Shown here: positions 36,668 to 47,841 of the stretch, one piece after another | How the letters are laid out: each line of letters opens with the position of its first letter | Position numbering within the stretch: position 1 is the stretch's first letter | DNA from: Benincasa hispida | Taxonomy: Eukaryota; Streptophyta; Magnoliopsida; Cucurbitales; Cucurbitaceae | Length of the DNA: 64,000 bases | Direction of reading: 5' to 3' | NCBI RefSeq assembly: GCF_009727055.1 | Contig: NC_052358.1 | Coordinates: 43,360,639-43,424,638 of the forward strand | Notes under the pieces: generated by a model | What the model was told of the DNA's origin: nothing | Database searches by the model: none | The model's input: the letters and a program-made list of their open reading frames with translations, nothing else | Translations under genes and position numbers: made by a program

Positions 36668-39600
36668 CTAAGAACTATGAAAAAGGGCGTGTGCCAGACG
36701 ATTTTGTGAATGGAGCTCGTTTGGTGCCCAAAACAACCCCCAGGGCCCTGCGGGGTTGTCGTGGTGCCTTGCTGGGGTGTCGCATGGCCTTATTGAGGTG
36801 TCACAGGGCCTTGCTGAAGTGTGGCTAAACATTGCTGGGGTGTCGCCAGGTACTACTGGGGTGTCGTGGGGCTGCCACGGGGCCCAATTTTTTTTTCGAA
36901 ACCTTCTATCACGAAAATGTGCGAAAACAGACCTAGGGGTTAAGAACTATGAAAAAAAGCCATGTGCCAGACGGTTTTTGGGATGGAGCTTGTTTAGTCC
37001 CCCAAACGGCCCCTGAGGCCCCGTGGGGATGTCGCGGTGCCTTGTTGTCGTGTCGCATGGCATTGCTGGGGTGTCGCGGGGCCTTGCTGGGGTGTAGCCA
37101 TCCACTACTAGGGTGTCACTGGATTGCCATGGGGCCCAATTTTTGTGTGCGAACCTTCCGTCACGAAAAAGCATGAAAACGGACCGAGGGGTTAAGAACT
37201 ATGCAAAAAAGTCGTGTGCTAGACGGTTTTGGGGACGAAGCTCGTTTGGTTCCCCAAAAAGCCCCCAGGGCCCACTTTTTGCTCTCGAACCTTCCGACAC
37301 GAAAATGCACGAAAACGGACCCAGGGGTTAAGAACAATGAAAAATGTCGTGTGCCAAACGGTTTTGGGAACGGAGATCGTTTGGTGCCTCAAATCGTCCC
37401 CCGGGTTCCGTGGGCTGCGTCAAGAGGCCATTTTTTATGCGCGAACCTTTCGTAGCGAAAAAGGGCGGAAATGGACCCAGGGGTTCAGAATGATGATAAA
37501 AAGTCATGTGCCAGACAGTTTTGCGAATGGAGCTCGTTTGGTGCCCCAAACGGCCCCCGAGGCCGTGGGGCCCACTTTTTGCTCCCGAACCTTCCGACAC
37601 GAAAATTCGCGAAAACAAACCCTAGGGTTAAGAACTATGAAAAAAAAAGGCGTCATGTTGCAGACGGTTTTGCGAACGAAGCTCGTTTGGGGCCCTAAAC
37701 GGCCCCCAAGGCCCCGGGGGTTTCGCGTTGCCTTGTAGGGTGTCACATGGCGCTTGCTGGGGTGTCACATGGCCTTGCTCGGGTGTCGCAGGGCCTTGCT
37801 GTTGGTGTGGTAAGGCACTGATGGGTGTTGCGGGGCTGCCACGGGGCCCAATTTTTATGCACGAACCTTCCATCGCGAAAAAACCCGAAAACGGACCCAG
37901 GGGTTAAAAACTATGAAAAAAAGCCGTGTGCAACGGGGCCCTGTGGGCTGCGCTGAGAGGCCTTTTTTATGCTCGAATCGTCCGGAGCGAAAAAACGTGA
38001 AAATGGACCCAGTTGTTCAAAATGATGATAAAAAGTCGTGTTGCCAGACGTTTGCTAACGGAGCTCATTTAGTGCCCGAAATGGCCCCCGGGTCGTGGGG
38101 CACACTTTTTACTCCCGAACCTTTTGACACGAAAATGCGCGAAAACGGACTCCAGGGTTAAGAACAATGAAAACAAGGCGTGTGCAAGACGGTTTTGCGA
38201 TGAAGCTCGTTTGGTGCCCCAAACGGCCCCGGGGTCCCACGGGGGTGTCGCATGGCCTTGTTTGGGGTGTCGCATGGTCTTGTTGGGGTGTCGCAGGGCC
38301 TTACTGGGGTGTGGCTAGGAACTGTTGGGGTGTCGAGGGGCTGCCACGGAGCCCAATTTTTGTGCGCGAACCTTTCGTCAAGAAAAAGCATTAAAACGGA
38401 ACCCAGAGGTTAAGAACTTCAAAAAAATGCCGTGTGCTAGACGGTTTTAGGGACGAGCTCGTTTGAGTGCCCTAAACGGCCCTCGAGGCCACAGGGCCTA
38501 CTTTTTTGCTCCCGAACCTTACGACACGAAAATTGGTTGAAAACGGAGCAAGGGGTAAGAATGATGAAAAAAAGCTGTGTGCCAGACGGTTTTTGGAACG
38601 GAGCTTGTTTGGTGCCCAAACAGCCCTCGGGGGCCCCGCGGCTACGCTAGGAGGCCGTTTTTTGTGCTCAAGACCTTCCGGAAGCTGCCATGTTTTTTGT
38701 GCGCAAACCTTCCGTGGGGCCTTCTAGGGTGTCGCATGGCCTTACTGGGGTGTCGTAGGGCCATGTTGGGGTGTGGCTAGGCACTGCTGGGGTGTCGCCA
38801 TGTACTGCTAGGGTGTCGCGAAGCTGCCACGGGGCCCAATTTTTGTGCCCAAACCTTACGTCACGAAAAAGCACGAAAATGGACCAGGGGTTAAGAACTA
38901 TGAAAAAAGTCGTGTGCTAGATGGTTTTGGGGAGGAGCTTATTAGGTGCCCCAAATGGCCTCCAAGGCCCCGCGAGCTACGCCAGGAGGCCCTTTTTTGT
39001 GCACGAACCTTCCCTAGTGAAAAAGCGTGAAAACGGACCTAGGGGTTCAGAATGATGATAAAAAGTCGTGTGCCAGACGGTTTTGCGAACAGAGCTTGTT
39101 TTGTGCCCGAAACAGCCCCCGGGGCCGTGGGGCCCACTTTTTGCTCTCGAACCTTCCGTCACGAAAAAGTGCGAAAACGGACGCAGGGGTTAAGAACAAT
39201 GAAAAAAAGCCGTGTGCCAAATGGTTTTGGGGACGGAGTTCGTGTGGTGCGCCGATGGCCCCCGGGGCCCTGAAGCACACTTCTTGCTCTCGAACCTTCC
39301 GGCACGAAAATGCATGAAAACGGACCCACGGGTTAAGAACAATGAAAAAAAGCGTGTTCCAGACGATTTTGCCCCAAACGGCCCCCAGGGACCTGTGGGG
39401 GTGTCGCGGTGCCTTGCTGAGTGTCGCATGGCCTTACTGGGGTGTCGCAAGGCATTGCTGGGGTTTGGCGAGGCACTGCTGGGGTGTCGCGGGGCTGCCA
39501 TGGGGTCCAATTTTTGTGCGCGAACCTTCCGTCACGAAAAAGCGTGAAAATGGACCCAGGTGTTAAGAACTATGAAAAAAAGCTATGTGCCAGACGGTTT

Positions 39601-41805
39601 TGGGGACGAGCTCATTTGGTGCCCCAAACGACCCCGGGGACCTAGGGCCCACTTTTTGCTCTCGAACCTTCCGGCATGAAAATGCGTGAAACGGACCCAC
39701 GGGATAAGAACGGGCACCTCGGGGCCTCGCGGGCTATGTCGGGTGGCCATTTTTTGTGCGCGAACCTTCCGTAGCGAAATAAGCACGAAAAATGGACAGT
39801 GGGTTCAGAATGATGATAAGAAGTCGTATGCTAAACGGTTTTTGCGACGGAGCTCATATGGTGCCCCAAATGACCCCCGAGGCACCCCGCTGGGGTGTCA
39901 CGGTGCTTTGTTGGGGTGTCACATGGCCTTGCTGGGGTGTCGTAGGGCCCTTGCTGGGGTGTGGCTAGGACTGCTGTGGTGTCGCCATGCACTGCTAGGG
40001 TGTCGTGCGGCTGCCACAGGGGCCCAATTTTTGTGTCGAACCTTCCGTCTCGAAAAAGCGCAAAAACGAACCTAGGTGTTAATTACTATGAAAAAAACCA
40101 TGTACCAGACGGTTTTGGGGACGGAGCTCGTTTTGTGCCCCAAACGGCCCCGAGGCCCATTTTTTGCTATCGAACCTTCCGGCACGAAATGTGCAAAAAC
40201 AGACTCAGGGGTTAAGAACTTGAAAAAAAGTTGTGTGCCAGATGGTTTTAGGAACGAAGCTCGTTTGGTGCCCCAAATAAGCCCTCGAGGCCCGACGTGC
40301 TGCGCCGAGAGGCCTTTTTTTTGTGCACGAACCTTCCGAAGCGAAAAAACGTGAAAACGGACCCAGGGGTTCAGAATGATGATAAAAATTCATGTGCCAG
40401 ACGGTTTTGTGAACGGAGCTCGTTTGGTGCCCAAATGGCCCCCCGGGCCGTGGTGCCCACTTTTTGCTCCCGAACCTTCCGTCACGAAAATGCTCGAAAA
40501 CGGACCAGGGGTTAAGAACTATGGAAAAAAAAGTGTGTGCCAGACGATTTTACGAACGAAGCTCGTTGGTACCCAAACGGCCCAAGGGGCCCCGCGGGGG
40601 TGTCGCAATGCCTTGCTGGGGTATGGCTAGGCACTGCTGGGGAGTTCCCATGCACTGCTAGGGGTGTCGTGGAGCTGCCACGGGGCCCAATTTTTGTGCG
40701 CGAATCTTCTATCATGAAAAAGCGCGAAAATGAACACAGGGGTTTAAAACTATGAAAAAAGTTTGTGTGCCAGACGTTTTGGGTACGGTGCTCGTTTGGT
40801 GCCCAAATGGCGCCCGGGGCCCACTTTTTGCTCCCGAACCTTTCGACACGAAAATGTGCAAAAACAGACCTAGGGGTTAAGAACGATAAACAAAACCCGT
40901 GTGCCAGACAGCTTCAGGAACGGAGCTCGTTTGGTGCCCAAATGGCCCCGGGGCCCCGCAGGCTATGTTGTGAGGCCATTTTTTGTGCGCGAACCTTCCG
41001 GAGCAAAAAAGCGTGAAAAACGGACCCAGAGATTCAGAATGATGATGAAAAGTTGTATGCTAGACGGTTTTGCGAACATAGCTCGTTTGGTGCCCCAAAC
41101 GGCCCCCGAGGCCATGAGGCCCACTTTTTGCTCCTGAATCTTCCGGCACGAAAAACGCGAAAAAAAGGACCCCAGGGTTAAGAACTTGAAAAAAAGTCGT
41201 GTGTGAGACGGATTTGCGAATAGAGCTCGTTTGGTGCCCAAACGGCCCTCGGGGCCCCGCGGGGGTGTCGCAATGCCTTGGTAGGGTCTAGGCCTTGCTG
41301 GGGGTGTTGCAGAGCTGCGACGAGGCCCAATTTTTATGCCTGAACCTTCCGTCATGAAAAAGTACGAAAACGGACGTAAGGGTTAAGAACTATGAAAAAA
41401 AGCTGTGTGCTAGACAGCTTTCGAGACGAGCTCGTTCGGTGCCCCAAGCGGCCCCTGGGCCCCCGAGGCCCACTTTTTCTCCCGAACCTTCCGGCACGAA
41501 AATGCACAAAAACGAACCTAGAGGTTAAGAACGATGAAAAAAAGTTGTATGCCAGACGGTTTTGGGAACGGAGCTCGTTTGGTGCCTCAAATAGCCTCCG
41601 GGGCCCAACAGGCTGCGACGAAGGTCGTTTTTTGTGCGCGAACCTTCCGAAGTGAAAAAATACAAAAACGGACCTAGAATGATGATAAAAAGTCGTGTGC
41701 CAGACGGTTTTGTGAACGGAGCTCGTTTGGTGCCCCAAACGGCCTCTGGGGCCTCGCGGGTGCGTCGCGGTTCCTTGCTGGGGTGTCGCCATGCATTGTT
41801 GGGGT
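36668..41805. repeat. GC-rich tandem array with a four-module higher-order repeat
   Basis: About 27 modules. Each has a shared head (GTGCCAGACGGTTTTGCGAA, then GAGCTCGTTTGGTGCCC) and a shared tail (CGAACCTTCCGGCACGAAAA, then ACGGACCCAGGGGTTAAGAA). Four kinds of middle part: A (about 210-280 bp module) with up to six ~21-bp GGGGTGTCGCATGGCCTTGC sub-repeats; B (about 132-143 bp) with a short CCCACTTTTTGCTC middle; C (about 148-158 bp) with a GGCTGCGCCAGGAGGCC-like middle; D (about 142-152 bp), like B but always preceded by the linker TTCAGAATGATGATAAAAAG, which follows every C. The order A-B-C-D repeats; B heads at 40106, 40769 and 41408 give periods of 663 and 639 bp. Units are not multiples of three and contain many stops, so the ORFs on both strands are by-products. 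Confidence 0.9.
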
Positions 41806-43882
41806 GTTACTAAATACATGCATTCATAGAACTCAAAACAACACTCGGTTATGGCGAAATAAATGCTAATTAAATAAGGTAAGTTCAAAAGACTTTCATG
41901 AAATTCAAATACTAAAACAATAATAGGGTACCCATAAATCATAGAGGATAATAAATAAGTCTAAAAAGCTATTCTTAAAAGTAAGTTTTAAACATCAAAG
42001 CTAAAAGTTAAGAGAAACATGAAAAGAACTCTAAATCTCATGATGTAGAAGCGTAAAAAACTAGTCCCAGTGGCTCGATCACGAATTCCGCTTGTCCATC
42101 ACTGGTGCATCTCTACCCTTACCTGAAACAACAATATGAGAAAGAATGAGTATAAAATACTCAGTAAGTAACCCCACTACTGGGGTCAGGTTGGGCATCT
42201 ATGTCCTCTAGATACCCACCTCTGGTGAAACATATAAACTGGTCTAGTCCTCATGGGACACATATACACATGAAACAAGAAAGAGACTGAGTCTTATCCT
42301 GCGGTAGTTAAGTATGCCCACTACCTCTGGTGAATTCCAAAGGAAACACAAACTGGTGAATCTCGAAGGAAACATAAACTGGTGAATCCCGAAGGAAACA
42401 CAAACTGGTGAATCCTGAAGGAAACACAAAATCTAATGAGCATCTAACTAATCAGTAAGGACATTTACACAGTCTCAACATCATAATCATCGCTGTATGA
42501 ATCTATGACATATATATAAACCTCAACATCATGGCTCTACAACATACACATATACCTCAACATCATGTTTCTACAACATACATGTATACCTCGACATCAT
42601 CATATCAAATACAACCATGGAAGCACATACCATCTCATACTAGCATTCAAGTGTCTATGTGCATAAATAATAATTCGGATCTCATAACAGAACATACTTT
42701 AATCATGTTATACTATCAATCTTTCATGTTGTCATTCTGCCATAACCTTCATTTAACATGCTAGCGTACATCTAATGCCTGACCCATGGGCAATTCCAGT
42801 AGTTAGATTACTTACTTTGATATTAGGTCGAACTAAAGAGAAATTGAATCTTTGTGAAATTCTTGAATCCTTAATTAAGCCTAAACATAAACCAAGCTTT
42901 AAAATTAATAGTTAAGGCCAAAATCCAAACATCCAAATATTACAAAATATTTCCAGATAACCTTATCTAAGGTGTGGTCCAATTCGAATTCACCTTCCAA
43001 ACCTCCAATTTTAAGCCCAAATAATTAGCAAACCAAACTCTACTTCATCTTGAATGAAATTCTTGAATCAACCCCCTAATCATAATTTGAAATTAGGCTT
43101 ACATGATTAAAGCTTGAATCAAATACATATTTCACTATCAATGTCTCAAATAAATTATCCATATGTAGCTTCATCAAAAAAATCACTTCCAAATGACTTT
43201 ACTAAAATTTCTCAACAACCAAAATTAATCCACAAGAGGGTAATCAAAGCATAAAACTTACCAAAACTCCCTAAAACAAACTCCAACTTCACTGAACAAC
43301 ACCTCAATACCTTCACAAACTTGAATCCAAAGTTGAAACACAATGGGTATCAACCAATTGATGCCAAAAGTAAATAAGTATTCAAGAATCAACCGAAAAC
43401 AAAACCAAACGGCAGAAATCTTACCCAAATCGATAGATCCAGTGACGGAAAAAGCGAATGACGCTTGAGCAGTGGTGGACAGAGGTCATGAAGAAGAAAC
43501 TGACGCGACGACTTTGGGCGGCGTCGGACGGGCTCACGAACGTGAGGAAGAAAATGGGGGTGGGGTTTGACTTTTTATAAAAAAAAAAAAACAAAATAAT
43601 AATGATAAAAGAAACAAAAAAGGAAGTAAATATAATTACATTTAATTCCTTTCCATTTTATACTATTAAATTCCTTTCCGTTTCAAAAGAAAATTAATTC
43701 TTGCTATTAATTTTCAATTTGAATTTCAAATTGAATAATTTCACGCCAACAATTAAATTCCCATACTTACACTTGAAGTCCAAAATTCCAAAAATGACCT
43801 CCAACTAATAATAATTACTGAAATTCCAAATAATCAAGTTACTGAAATTACATTATTACTAAAAAATGTGCGGGGTGTTACA
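41806..43882 (-). mobile_element. L4 LTR, truncated at the array side
   Basis: Matches 665-2720 in order and orientation and ends GGGGTGTTACA at 43882. The first ~40 bases of the family are missing and the tandem array takes their place. It has internal gaps relative to the first copy: the GC-rich part (43430-43560) is shorter. Four 26-bp minisatellite units (42329-42432). It sits inside an L2 integrase gene. Confidence 0.88.
42329..42432. repeat. 26-bp minisatellite, 4 copies, inside L4 LTR
   Basis: Units start at 42329, 42355, 42381 and 42407. The other copy of this LTR has three. Confidence 0.9.
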
Positions 43883-44809
43883 AATGAACACTATCTTGGA
43901 GCTGGAACTATTTGACGTATGGGGGATTGATTTCATGGGCCATTCCCTCCTTCGAATGGTAAACACTACATTTTATTAGCCGTTGACTATGTCTCCAAGT
44001 AAGTAGAGGCAACAGCATGTGCCGCAAGTGATGTGGCGGTAGTCTCCCAGTTCCTGAAGAAAAATATTTTCACTCGTTTTGGCACTCCCCGTGCCATCAT
44101 AAGTGATGAGGGATCACACTTTGTCAATCACAATATCAAGGAGCTGTTGCGCAAGTACAATATCCTCCACAAATTGACCACCGCATACCATCCGCAAACG
44201 AATGATCAGGTTGAAATGTCCAATCGAGAAATTAAGTTGATACATGAGAAGGTAGTAAAGCCTTCACGAAAAAACTGGGTGACAAAGCTTGACGATGCGT
44301 TGTGGGCATACCGGACCGCATTTAAAACACCCATAGGCATGTCCCCATATGCACTGGTATTTGGTAAGGCGTGTCATTTGCCTTTGAAGCTGGAATATAA
44401 GGCACTGTGGGCGATAAAGAAACTGAATTTTGATTTGCAGAAGGCAAGGGAAGCGCGAAAAATGCAACTGGTCGAGCTAGAAGAATGGAGGAACAACGCA
44501 TATGAAAATGCGAAGATTTATAAAGAGCGCACCAAATGCTGACATGATCAACGCATATGCGATAAGAACCTCCAAGTCGGGCAAAAGGTCTTGCTATTCA
44601 ACCCACGTCTACGACTCTTCCTCGGAAAGCTAAAGTCACGTTGGTCCGGACCGTTCATAATTAGACAAGTACTTCCACATGGTGCGGTTGAATTATCAAA
44701 TGATGACGAAACCAACATATTCAAAGTCAATGAACAACGAGTAAAGGCATATCATGGAAAAGGATGGCATCGCCAAGTCGACTCCGTGGAACTAAAAAAC
44801 TTTGAATAA
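43883..44809 (+). pseudogene. pol: Athila-type (L2) integrase, 3' end of pol
   Basis: Integrase catalytic core and C-terminal domain of a Ty3/Gypsy element. The first Asp lies in VWGIDFMG (about 43918-43942), then a frameshift and a TAG near 44000. The main open part (44033-44542) has ISDEGSHF (Asp at residue 25) and [19 protein letters not shown] (Glu at residue 61): exactly 35 residues between, the D-35-E of retroviral-type integrases. TNDQ is TNGQ in relatives, a G-to-A change. The TGA at 44540 is in the same frame as the C-terminal part (44591-44809), which has the KSRWSGPFII and FKVNEQRVKAYHG motifs. The upstream part is cut by the L4 LTR. Confidence 0.9.
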
Positions 44810-46046
44810 AGAAGAAAGTAGGTGGTCCCTGCGTTATCAAATGATCGCAATCTATCAAGGACGCAAGTTTTGGGAAACCTTAATTCTTCAACTCTTTTCT
44901 CCACTACTTGGAATTTACTATCTTTTCAAATCCTGATCTATCCTTATTTTACTATTACTATCTTTATTTCTAAAAAAAAAAAAAAAATGTGATAAAGAGT
45001 TTTATTTTATTTAAAATAATTTGACCCTCTCTTTGTTTTTCTTGCAACGATCGAGGTGCTGGATTGCGGAGATGATACACGATGAAGCCTCTTATCTTAT
45101 TCCAGCACCACCATCCAAAGAAGAGAGATCGCCACAAGGATGGATGCATCAACACAATGCGGGCGACAGTGCAAAATTTAAGGGTGTATTCTTCCTTATC
45201 TTTATTTCAAATTTTGCGCTAACATTGCATTATAGTTTTCAAAGTTTTATCACGACATCCTCTTTGATCACCGCAATCATTTGACAAGTAGATAAATTTA
45301 GTAGTTTACCGCATTCTGTTTCTTTGCAAGTATGATTTCAATGATGAAAAATATGCTTTTATCTCTTCCGTATATATTAGAGTCAACTTAGTCTTAAGAT
45401 AGTCACCTCATGAAATATTTCTAGAAGTTACGGGTTTGCTAGCTTTCTTTCAAACTCTCTTTACAACGCATTCTATGACCATCTCATGACTTATTTTAAT
45501 CTTCTGGCAATAGGGACATTGCCGCATTTTAAATTTAGGGGTAGGGTATTTGTTTTCGACCTTGCTTGTATTTCTACAAAAAAAAAATATTAATAACTCC
45601 ACTATCAAAGCAATGGAAAACCATGTTGATAAGAGTTAAATTGTGAAAGGCACTTACCCATAGTTGGATGTCCGCATGACACACGTGGGGGCAAGCCAAA
45701 ACGAAGGCAAGACACTTGGATCAGCGCAAGGTCAGTAAAAAATAACAATGAAGAAAATTTTTGTGCAAGGATAAAATCATTTGACACCCTGGTAGAAAAT
45801 TTTTCTTTTTGAAATAAATCATGTGATATTCCGGAATTTAGTAAAGTTCTTTTAAAAGTTAAGCTTGCAGTCCCTAGGTCTTAGAAATATTTTAAGATGA
45901 GACTTGAATAAGACTTAAGGAAATTCAGATATATAGGATTTGAACGAAGTATTCTTGAGAAATCTAGGAAAAGAACTTTGCGATTGACTTGCTAAAGGAA
46001 TCTTTAGCTTATGCTTGAGGACAAGCATTGTTTAAATTTGGGGGTG
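44810..46046 (+). mobile_element. L2 3' non-coding region with polypurine tract
   Basis: Place of the env-like region in Athila elements, but no ORF with membrane segments is left. Contains a conserved block at about 45625-45710 shared with the L1 family. It ends in the polypurine tract AAATTTGGGGGTG (46034-46046) directly before the LTR. Confidence 0.8.
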
Positions 46047-47671
46047 TGATAACGGGCAGAAAAGTACGTTATCATAGTGCTAAGTTCTTAAACAATGTTG
46101 GATTGCATTGATGAAATATGTTAAATTGCATCCATTAAGCATAAATTCTATAATATTACGGTCGCATGCGTTCAGCGCATTAGAACTATTGATTTTTATA
46201 TTTTTGTGCAGAATATGCATTAACGTAATGCAAAGATTGCAATCATAGGAATTCATTGGTCGAGCGCAACTTCACCGCAAGGTTTTCCGTTGATCGTGCT
46301 CACAAACATTCGCCCATGAAAAATCACCGCAACTTGGTCAGCGCAACATGGTAGGCGCATCCGGGTGAAAGGACAATTAAGAGTGATGAGACAGAAAGCT
46401 GATGACAGTCGGATCCAAATTAAGTTGACAGCCGATAACGGTCACAAAGTACATTCAGCTTTATCAGTGACAATTATCTAGCGCATCAGTCAAGAATTAA
46501 AGCTGTCCCATCTGTACCACCAGGAGAGAGAAGCTGTCTTTCACCATGGATGCTCTATAAATACCAAGGGCATTTTTCAGAGAAAGGGTTAATCGGTTGA
46601 CGAGTTAACTAGTTGCTTCTGTTCATAATTTCCTTTCCATTTTAAGGCGAAGCAAGAGAAGAGTGGTGGCGCCGGAGATCGCCCAGGGCAACTCGAGAGA
46701 GAACCTTGGGGCATAAGAGCAAAGAGCGAGATTATATTTAGAGAACGAGTAGAAACAATGTAAACGCCTGGCAGCAAGAAATTGCTACCAGGCTCTTTAT
46801 TATACTTGCATTATCCTTTTGTACTTCATCTCCATATCTATACAATGGAAGTTCTATTTCTATATCTGTTCATGCTCTTAATATGCATGAGTAGCTAAAC
46901 TAGTCAAATGGGTTGAGAAGATTTAAGCTAACATGACCTAGGAAGTCATTGATTGCGATTGTCTTGTTTTATGCTGTGTAAAATACCCTTTAGAGTTACT
47001 CGAGAGAAAGTCTAAGGAAAGAACCTAATGTCTCGAGAGAGCTAGGTTAGAATCTGAACTCAAAAGAGCAAGATTAGACTTGCATAAACAAGAGATAGGG
47101 ACTTAGAAATAAGCTCTGTTGTCAACTTGCATCGCATGCATCCTAGGAATAGGTATGATGATATGTGGTCGCCTTGTTTGTGTATCGTCGTATAGACAAG
47201 AATTAGAGGTTTATGTGTAGGCCCTATAGACTCCTTTGCACATACATCGCATGCGTTCTAGTATTAGAAGCCGTAGCATTCAAGCCGAGAGGTGCTTTAC
47301 TATTGTATGCATATTGCATAATCGCAAAGCATGAACACATTCTAGGGAGTGTTAGCCGAACCCTTCTCAACCCGTTCACTGCATATTCATCACATCTCCC
47401 ATTTACAAACTCTCTTCAAACTCTGCCGCATTTTTTATTTGTTTTTTATCAACGCAAATAACAAACCCAACCATTTATTTATTTAACTGGTTACCGCAAG
47501 TCTTCATAAAAATCACCAATGCAAACTATTTTCACAAGTCCCTATGTTCGACCCTGGACTTACCAAGAAACTCAAAGGAATTTACACTTGAATTCTGCTG
47601 GGGAAACTTGAGTGCACAACGCAAATCCATCAACGCATATCATCCATATTTCCACCACATAATTCCAAGCA
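46047..47671 (+). mobile_element. L2 LTR (copy b, 1,625 bp), shared by two internal regions
   Basis: Starts TGATAACGGGCAGAAAAGTA after a polypurine tract and ends CCAAGCA, nine bases before a primer site. It therefore serves as 3' LTR to the integrase on its left and as 5' LTR to the gag on its right. TATA at 46556-46563. Confidence 0.92.
46556..46563 (+). promoter_or_regulatory. TATA box of L2 LTR
   Basis: TATAAATA, also present on the minus strand in the L2 copies at 9359 and 36117. Confidence 0.6.
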
Positions 47672-47680
47672 TCAAGTTTT

Positions 47681-47698
47681 TGGCGCCGTTGCCGGGGA
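47681..47698 (+). promoter_or_regulatory. Primer binding site, tRNA-Asp
   Basis: TGGCGCCGTTGCCGGGGA: 17 bases (TGGCGCCGTTGCCGGGG) are a perfect complement of the plant tRNA-Asp(GUC) 3' end including CCA. Best preserved of the three such sites here. Confidence 0.95.
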
Positions 47699-47841
47699 CT
47701 TTGGCAAAATAGTTTGTACGGTAATTTTTGTGATTTCTTTGCAGAATCTCAATCTCTGACAAATTACAACCGAAGATTGAGAGAACATTTCGAAGAAGAC
47801 TGAGAGAATGCCAACAGCAACCACAATCAGACAAAGAAGAG

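Noticed and set aside
37229..37738. 169-codon ORF and dozens of others on both strands in the tandem array
   Set aside because: They follow from a GC-rich repeat with unit lengths not divisible by three. Every module has ORFs in different frames with broken ends, and no protein family is recognisable.
36668..41805. CRISPR-like array
   Set aside because: Modules are long, repeats and 'spacers' are both repeated, and the setting is a plant nuclear genome.
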